Source of the DNA: Sporobacter sp963677825
GTDB lineage: Bacteria; Bacillota; Clostridia; Oscillospirales; Oscillospiraceae
Direction: 5' to 3'
Assembly: GCA_963677825.2 (NCBI GenBank)
Contig: CAXXEF010000001.1
Span: forward strand, 744,001 to 808,000
DNA length: 64,000 nt
The notes beneath the pieces are model-generated. The model was not told the origin of the DNA and did no database searches. It saw nothing but the letters and a program-made list of their open reading frames with translations. Below are positions 8,729-17,187 of the stretch, one piece after another (within the stretch, counting starts at the first letter, position 1; each line of letters starts with the position of its first letter). The position numbers and the translations under genes are program-made.

Positions 8729-11116
8729 TTAAACATTCTGGAACTCAATCCGGTCGATGATCTCCTGCTGGCACTCGGGCCCCAGTTGCGTGAAGAACGC
8801 GCTGTAGGTCGCCACCCGGACAAGCAGATCCTTGTATTGTTCGGGGAATTTTTGCGCTTCCTTGAGCATCTCGGTGCTGACGATATTAAATTGGACGTGA
8901 TAGCCGCCCTTTTCAAAATACGTCCGGATGAGAGAGGCAAATTTCTTCATTTTTTCCTGATCTTTTAGCGCATCCGGATTAAACTTCATATTCAGCGCCG
9001 CACCGGCACTTAGTTTCACGATATCGACTTTTGTAACTGAATTGATCGTCGACGTTGATCCGTTCACGTTGCGTCCCGGATAGGGCGACAGACCGCCTTC
9101 GCATAAGGACGTACCGGCTTTTCTGCCGTCGGGCAGTGCGCCGACCGCCGCGCCGAGCATCAGGTTACCGGAAGCCACATACGAGCTGAGCGAATATTTG
9201 GTCCCGTTATATCCTTTATACGGCGCCAGCTTTTCTTCAAAATGCTCAAAGATATCAACCATGATGTCATCGACATAATCATCGTCATTGCCGTACTTGG
9301 GCGCGCGCTCCAGCCAGCTTAAAACTTCCTCTTCCCCTTCAAAATCCTTATCCAGCGCTTCAAGCAGCTTGTTCAGCGATACTTTCTTATCCTCAAAGAC
9401 GACTTTTTTAATGGCCGCCAGCGAATCTGCGACATTCGGCGCGCCGACAACAGACAGTCCGTCGGTTATGTATGGTGCGGTGCCGCCGTTCGTGATGTCG
9501 AGTCCTTTTTCGAGACAGCTCTGGAAGCCTGCCGACTGGAACGGCGTCGGCAGATAATCGGCATAGAGCTGCCGGTCAATGTTTCTGACCTTGACGACGA
9601 TCTCAATAAAGTACTCTACTTGTTTCTTATAGGCTTCCCATACGTCTTCATAAGACGTGAAGGTCGTGGGGTCCCCTGTCTTCAAGCCGATCTGTTCGCC
9701 GGTGATGCGCGATTTTCCGTCGTTAAGCGCAAATTCCAGCATAATCGGCAGATTATATTGACCGCCGATAATATCAAATGCAAAACCGGGCACCGTCGGC
9801 AGCGCGCAGCCGGATACGATATAGTTCCGGGCGTCTTCCAGCGGTTTTCCGTCATAAATCAGCTGCTGAATGGCCGTTTCATCACTGATAAACTTCAGTT
9901 TACCTTTGAGCTTCTTGGCCGTCTCGCAGGCCCTGAGCAAGAACGCATCCGGTGTGTTTTTATGAACGCGGATGACAAATTCCTCCGCGTGCAGCGCCAC
10001 ATCTTCCTCTGCTTCCAGGAACACGTAGGACAGCTCATTCACCGCGTCTTTGCCGCTTTTCGTGATACCGCCAAGCGTGATGTTGGACAGCACGTTGAGG
10101 CCGGCTGCCGTCTTCATCGTTTCAAAGCTGAAGCGCATGGCCAGCTGATTGATTTTGATGCATAAAAGCGATATCAGCTCACGCGCCTGATCTTTCGTCA
10201 GGATGCCGGCCTCGATATCCTTTTTATAATACGGATACAGGTACTGGTCGGCCCGGCCGAAACTCATGCCCGGCCCCCAGCCTTCGATCATCAGCACGAC
10301 GTGTGTAAACCATACGAACTGCAGCGCTTCATGGAAGCTCCCGGCGGGGTTGGCCGGTACGCGCCGGCAGATTTCCGCAATACGGCTGAGTTCGACGGCC
10401 CGCTGGCTGTCTTTTTCCGTCGCAGCAAGCTCTTGAGCCAGATCTGCGTGCCGCTGAGCAAACTTGATCGCTGCCTGCAGCGATATTTTAACGGCTGTAT
10501 AAAACTCCGATTTGTTATAGCTGTCAATATCGGTTGGATCCAACGCCGCTAGCCGCTCGTCTACCTGCTGTATGACGCCGTTAAACCCCATTTTTAACAG
10601 CCACGGGTAATCCACGCTGATATGCGATCCGATATGGTTGTTGGCAATCGAGGAACCGGCCGGCAGCTGTGTATTGTAATGGGCATGGAGTATGTTCTCC
10701 GGAACGCGGGCGCGCAGCCTGTCAAACAGCCCCTTGTCCCGCCAGTACGCAAAAACCTCTCTCATAATAGAGATATCTTTTTCTGGAACCGGCGCAAACT
10801 CATCCCACTGGGTCGACGGCGCCTCCACCTGCTCCTGGCTCCATTCCCAGTTCACTTCCGGCGTGACCGGGCCGCCGCGGATCGTACTGATCGTATTGCC
10901 GACGATCAGTTCACCGTCGTCAATAAGAACCGTCATTTCACTAAGTATCTTGTCGAGCGCTTTCGCCCTTCGAATAATTTGCGGATAGGCCTCGGTTTCT
11001 TTATAGGACTGTGTCAGTAAATATCCGCGCTCAACACAAAGCTTCGGTATAGTCTCCAATAGCCTTTCCCGAATTTCGCTGACTCTGGCGCTACTTGTTG
11101 TCGTGCGTTCATCCAT
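8729..11116 (-). CDS. Glycyl radical enzyme family protein with Thr in place of the radical Gly
   Basis: A 795-residue pyruvate-formate-lyase-like protein. The PFL-type N-domain covers roughly residues 10-650. The thiyl cysteine is Cys437 in NYIVSGCALP; the C-x-E seen in dehydratase and decarboxylase GREs is C-A-L here. The C-terminal glycyl radical domain is complete in length (about residues 680-795), but its motif reads VRVATYSAFF where the family has RVxGYxA, so the radical glycine is Thr770 (codon ACC, 8809-8807). Two base changes separate this codon from a glycine codon, and the surrounding frame is open and well conserved. GAGGTAG precedes the ATG. It lies between a TRAP transporter and aldehyde dehydrogenases; a GRE activase is encoded divergently. 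The reaction is unknown, and whether it works as a radical enzyme is doubtful from this residue. Confidence 0.9.
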   Translation of the reverse strand: MDERTTTSSARVSEIRERLLETIPKLCVERGYLLTQSYKETEAYPQIIRRAKALDKILSEMTVLIDDGELIVGNTISTIRGGPVTPEVNWEWSQEQVEAPSTQWDEFAPVPEKDISIMREVFAYWRDKGLFDRLRARVPENILHAHYNTQLPAGSSIANNHIGSHISVDYPWLLKMGFNGVIQQVDERLAALDPTDIDSYNKSEFYTAVKISLQAAIKFAQRHADLAQELAATEKDSQRAVELSRIAEICRRVPANPAGSFHEALQFVWFTHVVLMIEGWGPGMSFGRADQYLYPYYKKDIEAGILTKDQARELISLLCIKINQLAMRFSFETMKTAAGLNVLSNITLGGITKSGKDAVNELSYVFLEAEEDVALHAEEFVIRVHKNTPDAFLLRACETAKKLKGKLKFISDETAIQQLIYDGKPLEDARNYIVSGCALPTVPGFAFDIIGGQYNLPIMLEFALNDGKSRITGEQIGLKTGDPTTFTSYEDVWEAYKKQVEYFIEIVVKVRNIDRQLYADYLPTPFQSAGFQSCLEKGLDITNGGTAPYITDGLSVVGAPNVADSLAAIKKVVFEDKKVSLNKLLEALDKDFEGEEEVLSWLERAPKYGNDDDYVDDIMVDIFEHFEEKLAPYKGYNGTKYSLSSYVASGNLMLGAAVGALPDGRKAGTSLCEGGLSPYPGRNVNGSTSTINSVTKVDIVKLSAGAALNMKFNPDALKDQEKMKKFASLIRTYFEKGGYHVQFNIVSTEMLKEAQKFPEQYKDLLVRVATYSAFFTQLGPECQQEIIDRIEFQNV

Positions 11117-11171
11117 TTTAATCTACCTCGCTATAAATACATTAATTTTATTGTTCATTTACGTCCAGTAC

Positions 11172-12470
11172 TCAAATACTCGAAAGGTTCGGCAGCCATA
11201 GGCTTATTTGCGGCAGGGCAATTAACAAGCCCAAAAAGATGATCAGCAATATGATAAACGGCACAACGGAGCGTATCAGTTTGGAAACCGGCACGCCAAA
11301 CGTTCCGCTGACCATAAACAGGTTCAGGCCAACCGGCGGGGTAATGAGCCCAATCTCAATATTAACGCAGACTAGGACGCCAAACCAAATCGGATTAAAC
11401 CCAAGTCCAGTAATTAAAGGGATAAACAGCGGCAGCGTCACCATCATGATGGCCAGACCATCCATGACGCAACCCATCATCAGCAAGATGATGTTAATCA
11501 CAATAACGACCAGAACGGGCGATAAACCCAGGCCCATAACAAAACTCGTCAGCGCGTCCGCCATCCCTGACACCGCGACTATGTATGTAAAGCAGTTGAC
11601 AGCAATGATCATCATGGTTACCATGGCGGTCAACGTCGCCGCTTGCGACATGGCGCGTTTTAATTGCGCGAACCGGAATTTATAGCAGACAACAGCGATG
11701 ACAAGCGTCAGGATAACGCCGATGGCGCCCGCCTCTGTCGCCGTTACCATGCCCGAATAAATGCCGCCGATGATGCCGACGACCAGCACAAGGATCGGCC
11801 AGGTCTTTTTTAAGGATGAAAACCGTTGCTTCCACGTTACTTGAACCGGCGTTGGCGCATAGTCCGGACGCCTGACGCAGGTAATCATGATAAACGCAGA
11901 CAACATAACAATGAGCAATATGCCCGGCATGACGCCCGCAAGAAATAGCTGACTGACGGAGGCCTGCGCAATGACCGCATAGACAATCATATTGACGCTT
12001 GGCGGAATCAGCGGTCCCAGAACGCCGCCCGAGAGCAAGGCGCTCATACTGAAGCCCTTGTTATATTTAAGTCTGTCAACTTCCGGCGCAACGATCGTCC
12101 CCACCGTCAGAATCGTCGTGCCGCTGTTGCCCATCGTTGCCGCCATCAGGCCCTGGCCGACGACGGACGAAACCAGCAATCCGCCAGGGACGCGGGAAAG
12201 CCATTTATTCGCTGCATCAAATATATCTTTTCCGATTTTTGTTTCACTGATAATGCACGCCATCATCATAAAAAGCGGAAGCGGTATCCAATTTAGGCTA
12301 TGGAATACGGAAAAAGGTATGAGACCGACACGCGTCAACGGCGCTGTCCCCAGTCCGAGAATTATGGCACCCACAGTACATACGCCGATAGAATACGCGA
12401 TCGGAATACCCAGAAGAATCAGCACGATCATAACGGCGATTGCGATCAGTGCTATCACCAAAAAATCCAC
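11172..12470 (-). CDS. dctM: TRAP transporter large membrane subunit DctM
   Basis: A 432-residue, strongly hydrophobic protein with about a dozen membrane segments, of the DctM/ion-transporter family. It forms the substrate channel of a tripartite ATP-independent periplasmic (TRAP) transporter, driven by a sodium or proton gradient. The GATMGNSGTTILTVGTI region near residues 110-130 and GVLGPLIPPSVNMIVYAV near 148-165 are typical of the family. The start is GTG at 12470 after AGGGAGG. It follows DctQ by 13 bases and precedes the GRE by 55, so the transporter and enzyme are very likely co-transcribed. Confidence 0.93.
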   Translation of the reverse strand: MDFLVIALIAIAVMIVLILLGIPIAYSIGVCTVGAIILGLGTAPLTRVGLIPFSVFHSLNWIPLPLFMMMACIISETKIGKDIFDAANKWLSRVPGGLLVSSVVGQGLMAATMGNSGTTILTVGTIVAPEVDRLKYNKGFSMSALLSGGVLGPLIPPSVNMIVYAVIAQASVSQLFLAGVMPGILLIVMLSAFIMITCVRRPDYAPTPVQVTWKQRFSSLKKTWPILVLVVGIIGGIYSGMVTATEAGAIGVILTLVIAVVCYKFRFAQLKRAMSQAATLTAMVTMMIIAVNCFTYIVAVSGMADALTSFVMGLGLSPVLVVIVINIILLMMGCVMDGLAIMMVTLPLFIPLITGLGFNPIWFGVLVCVNIEIGLITPPVGLNLFMVSGTFGVPVSKLIRSVVPFIILLIIFLGLLIALPQISLWLPNLSSI

Positions 12471-12483
12471 TGCAAGATCCTCC

Positions 12484-13044
12484 CTAAGTTATTCTTTTTT
12501 TAAGTCTGTTATCTATTCGGCGTTTGCGCCGTATAAACAGCTCTTTGAGAATCTGAAGGATGAACACCAGGCATAGAATGCCCAAGAAGACCGTAATCAT
12601 CAGTTTCAGCGGAAACGTGGGGATCGGTGTATCGGTTTTCGTCATTTCCGAAATATTCAGAGCAAATATCGCGGTATCCCAGCATTTCCACGTGAGAACA
12701 GCACAAAAAACCAAGCCCAGCAGCGGGCTGAACAGGTTCTTGATCACGTCGTTGACGGCGCGGGGTATTTTATTGTCAAACAAATCCAGACGGAGGTGTT
12801 TCCCCAGCCGCTGCGCATAAGGGATGCTGAACATCACGCAGGCAAGCATAAGGATACATGTCAAGCCGTACGTGAAGGTGGCCGGGCTCCTGAACACATA
12901 CCGCGTAAACGCGCCATACCCCACCACAAACGCCATTATGACGATGCAAAATCCACCCAACAACCAGAAAAAGCGCGTCATTCGTTCAATAAAATTATCA
13001 ACATGAATAATGGCGCTTTCTATCTTATCTAGAATTTTACTCAT
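12484..13044 (-). CDS. dctQ: TRAP transporter small membrane subunit DctQ
   Basis: A 186-residue protein with four predicted membrane helices (around residues 22-44, 55-75, 95-118 and 140-165), matching the DctQ/YiaM small subunit of TRAP transporters. It couples the substrate-binding protein to DctM. It lies between dctP and dctM on the same strand. The C-terminal tail is basic (RRKRRIDNRLKKR), as expected for a cytoplasmic end. Confidence 0.88.
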   Translation of the reverse strand: MSKILDKIESAIIHVDNFIERMTRFFWLLGGFCIVIMAFVVGYGAFTRYVFRSPATFTYGLTCILMLACVMFSIPYAQRLGKHLRLDLFDNKIPRAVNDVIKNLFSPLLGLVFCAVLTWKCWDTAIFALNISEMTKTDTPIPTFPLKLMITVFLGILCLVFILQILKELFIRRKRRIDNRLKKRIT

Positions 13045-13104
13045 TTAAAATCCCTCTTATATAAGCGGCCATAAAGAACTATTAGCAGAAGAATTTAGTT
13101 GGTC

Positions 13105-13138
13105 ATGCAACCTCTAAGCCGACACCTCGAGGTTGCAT
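13105..13138. other. Hairpin between dctP and dctQ
   Basis: ATGCAACCTC and GAGGTTGCAT form a perfect 10-base-pair stem with a 14-base loop just downstream of the dctP stop on the minus strand. A hairpin here would fit the common need for more binding protein than membrane subunits, by protecting the dctP message or partly terminating transcription. No U-run follows. Confidence 0.6.
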
Positions 13139-13161
13139 AACGTCCAGCGCAGGCGCGCCGA

Positions 13162-14208
13162 TTACTGATTGGCCTCGGCTACGCAGTCCTTAATGATCTG
13201 CGCATCCGCCGGATCCAGCTGGCTATAAAAATCATCGCGCACAGATTGTGTCGCTTCGATCCATAGCGCGCGTTCGTCGGCAGGCACCCGATAAATCTCT
13301 ACCCCCAGCTCTTCCAGGTCGTCGAGCACACTGGTCTCGTATCCGGTGTAGATGGCCTGCATTTCTGTTTCAAGCTTTTGCCCCTCGTCGAGGAAAATTT
13401 GCTGTATTTCTTCCGGCATACTATTAAATATATCGAGATTGATGTAGATATTTGAAGAGCTGCCGAAAATATTTGCTACCGAAATATGATGCACGGCATC
13501 ATACCACTTAAAGCTCAGCACGCCGAACGGGATGTTGCTGATGCCGGCGTCAACTGTTCCCTTCTGAAGCGCCGGATAGCCGTCCCAGAATTCCAGCGTC
13601 ACCGGCGAAGCCTCCAGCGCCGTAGCCGTAGCCGCCGACATCGGGTTGGCTGTCCAAAGCAGCTTGCCTTTCCAGTCATCCAGCGTTTTCACGGCCTGAT
13701 CGGTACCGCAGTACTCTTGTATGCCCGTGCTGAAAGAAGCGATCGGCATGACTTTGAATTTCTCTGCAAGTATATCATTAAACAGTTTTTCATTAATAAG
13801 TTTATTGAATTTGTAATTGGACTCAATATTGTCGAATATGAACGGCAGCTGTACCGCGGTGAAACGGATATCGGCATCAGCTTGGTATTCTATTGGGGAC
13901 TCCCCCATCTCAATGGCGCCGGATTCCATCATGCTGAAAAGCTGTGTTTGGTTGCACAGCGTACCGCCGGCATATACCTTTACGAGGTACATGCCGTCTG
14001 TTCTTTCAGCGATGTTTGCCGCCATTTGCTCGCACGCAATTGCCAGATCCGTTGTCTCCGGCAGATCAATAGACAGTTTAATTTCAACAGGCTCCGACGG
14101 CATAGATGGGGACGCGGATCCGGATTCGACTTTTGACTGGCAGCCGCCGGCAAAAACAAGGGACATGGTCAGAATAAGTGCTAAAGCTACATACGCAATT
14201 CTTTTCAT
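13162..14208 (-). CDS. dctP: TRAP transporter solute-binding lipoprotein DctP
   Basis: A 348-residue extracytoplasmic binding protein of the DctP family. It has a lipoprotein signal peptide with the lipid-attachment cysteine at Cys23 (VFAGGC) followed by a Ser/Pro linker. The family signature region PNPMSAATATALEA near residues 178-192 and the ligand-contact stretch GTVDAGISNIPFGV near 214-227 are typical of carboxylate-binding TRAP proteins. It should capture the organic-acid substrate outside the cell. GGAGGAGTG precedes the ATG. It is the first gene of the minus-strand GRE operon, so its ligand is probably the pathway substrate; the exact acid cannot be told. Confidence 0.92.
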   Translation of the reverse strand: MKRIAYVALALILTMSLVFAGGCQSKVESGSASPSMPSEPVEIKLSIDLPETTDLAIACEQMAANIAERTDGMYLVKVYAGGTLCNQTQLFSMMESGAIEMGESPIEYQADADIRFTAVQLPFIFDNIESNYKFNKLINEKLFNDILAEKFKVMPIASFSTGIQEYCGTDQAVKTLDDWKGKLLWTANPMSAATATALEASPVTLEFWDGYPALQKGTVDAGISNIPFGVLSFKWYDAVHHISVANIFGSSSNIYINLDIFNSMPEEIQQIFLDEGQKLETEMQAIYTGYETSVLDDLEELGVEIYRVPADERALWIEATQSVRDDFYSQLDPADAQIIKDCVAEANQ

Positions 14209-14572
14209 AGTGCTCCACTCCTCCCAAAAAAGAGTTCAAACAGCTTTTCATCGGTCATTGGCTTCAACAAAAGATCCCTTACACATATACGCGCGCGTCA
14301 GCGAGAATGATTCTCCATCAGCATACCCCCAGCGTTCATAGTTGGCGCAGAATCAAGATTTTTTTATCTCCTTTTGAGACAAGCCCTATTGCGGCTTGCC
14401 ATCCGCTATAGCCAGGCGTCTTCGTGCAATATTTCCGTGGCTTAGCAGCATGTATGGTGCTCAAGCAGTGCGCTTTATTCTATTTAAGGTAGGGTCTACA
14501 CGCAAAAAGACGCCCTAGCGTCGGTATATAGAAACATTGTATGGTTATTTCTTCCTCCCCGCCAGTCGGGTT
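14209..14572 (-). other. Long 5' leader of the TRAP-GRE operon
   Basis: About 365 bases separate the proposed minus-strand promoter from the dctP start with no gene between. The leader holds several short complementary segments (CAAGCC/GGCTTG near 14385-14400) and a perfect palindrome GAGAATGATTCTC at 14303-14315. The palindrome resembles 6-1-6 operators of the Fur/PerR/Zur family, but it lies well downstream of the promoter. No known riboswitch class was recognised. Confidence 0.35.
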
Positions 14573-14578
14573 AATTTC

Positions 14579-14607
14579 ATGCTATCAGGTAAAAATGAAA
14601 AAGTCAA
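14579..14607 (-). promoter_or_regulatory. Promoter of the TRAP-GRE operon
   Basis: Reading the minus strand, TTGACT (14607-14602), a 17-base spacer and TAGCAT (14584-14579) give a good sigma-A-type promoter facing dctP. Its -35 box lies 24 bases from that of the opposing promoter, so one regulator bound between them could control both operons. Confidence 0.6.
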
Positions 14608-14631
14608 CACTTAAAATTAATTCATTTAGTA

Positions 14632-14661
14632 TTGACATTTCTTATATCTATGCTTTATTGT
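14632..14661 (+). promoter_or_regulatory. Promoter of the flavoprotein-activase operon
   Basis: A perfect TTGACA -35 box (14632-14637) is followed after 18 bases by TATTGT (14656-14661). It would start transcription about 100 bases before the four-cysteine protein gene at 14771. The surrounding AT-rich tract is typical of an UP-like region. Confidence 0.6.
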
Positions 14662-14770
14662 AATAATGACATCTATTTGATTTATATATATCTATTGATT
14701 GGGGGCGGTTTGCTGGGAAACAGGGCGTTTTCTATATTATTTCGTTTTTTATATTTTTAAGGAGGTTATT

Positions 14771-15001
14771 ATGAGCAATACAAAACAGTGCGAATTTTGT
14801 GATCGGCCGTTACCGGCAGAGCCGGTACAAAAGGTTCTCAGGGGTAAAACCCACACCTTCTGTTCCGAGTTTTGTTTTAGACTTTTCTTTTACAAAACTC
14901 CCGGCATGAAGTACACCGACGTCCAGAACATGTACGCAGCCAGGGCTGTCGACTTAGTCCCTCAGGATTTCACCGTCTATTTGACTAAACGGGAAGATTA
15001 G
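14771..15001 (+). CDS. Small four-cysteine (TRASH/YHS-like) protein
   Basis: A 76-residue protein with Cys7-x2-Cys10 and Cys31-x3-Cys35 inside a short treble-clef-like pattern (CEFC...FCSEFCFRLFF). This resembles TRASH/YHS metal-binding domains. It should bind one zinc or an Fe-S cluster. AAGGAGGTTATT precedes the ATG. It opens the plus-strand operon facing the GRE. Several GREs (4-hydroxyphenylacetate decarboxylase, benzylsuccinate synthase) need small cysteine-rich subunits, so a role as partner of the GRE or of the next flavoprotein is an attractive but unproven inference. Confidence 0.75.
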   Translation: MSNTKQCEFCDRPLPAEPVQKVLRGKTHTFCSEFCFRLFFYKTPGMKYTDVQNMYAARAVDLVPQDFTVYLTKRED

Positions 15002-15039
15002 GTCACATTTGCGAAATTTAACTATAAGGAGAATGTTAT

Positions 15040-16818
15040 ATGTCTACTGAATTGGAACAGATGGTCGACAGAGTTGTAAATACCGACTTTTTGATCGTTG
15101 GCGGCGGATTGGCCGGTTGCATGGCTGCCATTCAATCCAAACGCAAGAATAAGAACATCGATGTCACGCTGATGGAGAAGTCTTCGTTGGAGATTTCGGG
15201 TAGCGCCATCGGCCTTAAGGATTTTCATATTGAAGAACCCGGCATGATCGAGCATCCCCTGCCCGACAGCTATACAATGGAAAACGCGAGAAAAGCTCTG
15301 TTCGGTGTCGACCGACTCAAAGGTATGGTCAGCACCCGGCTTCAATATACGGAAATGATTAACTGGCTCAAGCCGCTGGCGATTCTGGAAGATATCGGCA
15401 TCCAGGTCCGCGAGGACGACGGCATGATGAAGGGCGTACAGACTTACCGTCAGGGTACGGTCTGGGGTAAACTGGCCTATGACGAAAACGGCAAGCCGTA
15501 TGCGCCGAACATGGTTCTTTACCGTGGATCCGACCTGAAGGCAAAGCTGGCCGCAGCCGTTAAAAAAGAAGGCGTTAACGTTCTGGACCGGACGATGATC
15601 TGCAATATCATCACGAAAGACGGCACGGCTGTCGGCGCGACCGGCTTCAATATGCGCACCGGTGAGCTTATCCTCATCAACGCCAAAACCGTGCTCATCG
15701 CCAGCGGCCGCGTCACGCGCCTGTATCCTTATCCGCATGTGCCGTATCCCCAGAACCTGTTTTATACCGTCGGTTTCGCCGGCAACAGTGGCAGCGGCGT
15801 AACGGCAGCCCTGAACGCCGGTGCGAAAGTACATAATATGGAATTCATCTGGATGTACTCCGTTTCCAGAGGCTCAAACCTCAGCAGCGGCACCGGCGGC
15901 ACTGGTTGGTTCTTCCCGCTTATGAACTCAGAAGGCGAACTTCTTGAGAAAAAATATCCGGAAAGAAATATGATGCAGCACGGCGGCAACATCCCGCCGA
16001 TCAACTTCCAGTATGCGCCAAATTGTCAGAATCCTGAAATTGAGCGCGATCTGCTCACGTCTACGAAGGTCAACGCCACGCCCGATGAAGTCAGCGCGAT
16101 GTATTTCTGCGCCGCGACGGAAAAACCGCGTTCCCTTAAGTTCCACATGATGGCAGGCGGCCCGAAGAACGAGCGGCCTCTGCAGGGTCTGGCGCTTTGC
16201 TCCGGTCTGACCATCAACGGTATTAAGCGTGAAAACGAGCAGGCGGAAACCTCCATTAAGAACCTGTTCACCGCCGGTGACTGCGCCGGCCATACGGCAG
16301 GCTGCCGCGCGCTGGCTTGGGGCTGGATCGTCGGCGACCATGTCGCGGATCTCGTCAAGAATATTGAGCAGCCCGCTTATGACAGCGATCAGGTCAATCA
16401 GGTTAAGGCGTCGAAAGCGCGCGTCTTCGCGCCCCTTAACAGAAAAGTGAACTACGCTGTCAATCCGCTGGAGCTTGAAGACTACGTCCGTAACATCAAC
16501 CAGGAATTTGTCGGCGTACATAAGATCGAGCCGAGACTGAAATATGCCGTCGATCAGATGCAATGGATTAAAGAAGCGGCCGTTCCGGCGATTACCGCCA
16601 CCAGCAACCATGAGCTGATGCGCGCGCTGGAGGTTCAGGATATTGTCGAACTGTCCGAGATGCACGCGCACACCTCGCTGATGCGCGACGAAAGCCGCAT
16701 GGCGCCGATCCATAACAGAGACGACCATCCGGAGCAGGATCCTAAATGGGATAATCTGACGATTGTGGCACAGAAGGCCGACGGCAAGATCACCTATCAC
16801 ACGGAAGCCGTTAATTAG
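15040..16818 (+). CDS. FAD-dependent oxidoreductase, AprA/fumarate reductase-like
   Basis: A 592-residue flavoprotein of the fumarate reductase/succinate dehydrogenase/AprA superfamily. The FAD-binding motif GGGLAGCMAA is at residues 21-30, SGSAIGLKDF near 53-62 corresponds to the flavin-contact loop, and NLFTAGDCAGHTAGCRALAWGW near 408-429 is the second FAD region. It is shorter than sulfate-reducer AprA. The ferredoxin gene starts 11 bases after its stop, so the pair probably forms an AprAB-like complex passing electrons between Fe-S clusters and a substrate on FAD. No other sulfate-reduction genes are nearby, so adenylylsulfate reduction is unlikely; reduction of an unsaturated or hydroxylated organic acid is more plausible. 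Confidence 0.85.
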   Translation: MSTELEQMVDRVVNTDFLIVGGGLAGCMAAIQSKRKNKNIDVTLMEKSSLEISGSAIGLKDFHIEEPGMIEHPLPDSYTMENARKALFGVDRLKGMVSTRLQYTEMINWLKPLAILEDIGIQVREDDGMMKGVQTYRQGTVWGKLAYDENGKPYAPNMVLYRGSDLKAKLAAAVKKEGVNVLDRTMICNIITKDGTAVGATGFNMRTGELILINAKTVLIASGRVTRLYPYPHVPYPQNLFYTVGFAGNSGSGVTAALNAGAKVHNMEFIWMYSVSRGSNLSSGTGGTGWFFPLMNSEGELLEKKYPERNMMQHGGNIPPINFQYAPNCQNPEIERDLLTSTKVNATPDEVSAMYFCAATEKPRSLKFHMMAGGPKNERPLQGLALCSGLTINGIKRENEQAETSIKNLFTAGDCAGHTAGCRALAWGWIVGDHVADLVKNIEQPAYDSDQVNQVKASKARVFAPLNRKVNYAVNPLELEDYVRNINQEFVGVHKIEPRLKYAVDQMQWIKEAAVPAITATSNHELMRALEVQDIVELSEMHAHTSLMRDESRMAPIHNRDDHPEQDPKWDNLTIVAQKADGKITYHTEAVN

Positions 16819-16829
16819 GGAGGAGAATT

Positions 16830-17108
16830 ATGTATAATCTCAAAATCAATTACGGGCCTGAAATCGACTCAAAATTATGCACAAGCTGCGGAAATTGCTA
16901 TCAATACTGCCCGCATGACGTTTTCGGATGGGATAAAGAGAAAAACGTCCCGACCGTCGACTTTGCCGGCGAATGTAGCATGTGCTGTTTTTGTGAGATC
17001 ATCTGCCCAGAAGTCGCGATCGATGTGAAAATCCCGCTGCACAATCTCCTCGATTTCGGCATCGCGCCCGTGGACTACAAGAAAATCTCTGATACGTTTG
17101 AAGGGTAA
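16830..17108 (+). CDS. 2[4Fe-4S] ferredoxin, AprB-like
   Basis: A 92-residue ferredoxin with two complete cluster motifs: Cys17, 20, 23, 27 and Cys49, 52, 55, 59, each in CxxCxxCxxxCP form. It resembles the N-terminal cluster domain of AprB but lacks the long C-terminal tail that wraps AprA in sulfate reducers. GGAGGAGAATT precedes the ATG. It should supply or accept electrons for the flavoprotein just upstream. Confidence 0.9.
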   Translation: MYNLKINYGPEIDSKLCTSCGNCYQYCPHDVFGWDKEKNVPTVDFAGECSMCCFCEIICPEVAIDVKIPLHNLLDFGIAPVDYKKISDTFEG

Positions 17109-17187
17109 GCAGCCATACGGTATAATATAGGAGTCTATACGACGCCCTCGATGTTCTCATAATAGTATAGATTCGGAAAGAACCAAA

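Noticed and set aside
15022..16800. Long minus-strand open frames opposite the flavoprotein gene
   Set aside because: They are shadows caused by GC-rich codon use; their translations have no family features and the plus strand has a clear enzyme.
15040..17108. Dissimilatory sulfate reduction (aprAB)
   Set aside because: Flavoprotein and ferredoxin are shorter than AprAB, and sat, dsr and qmo genes are absent from the window.
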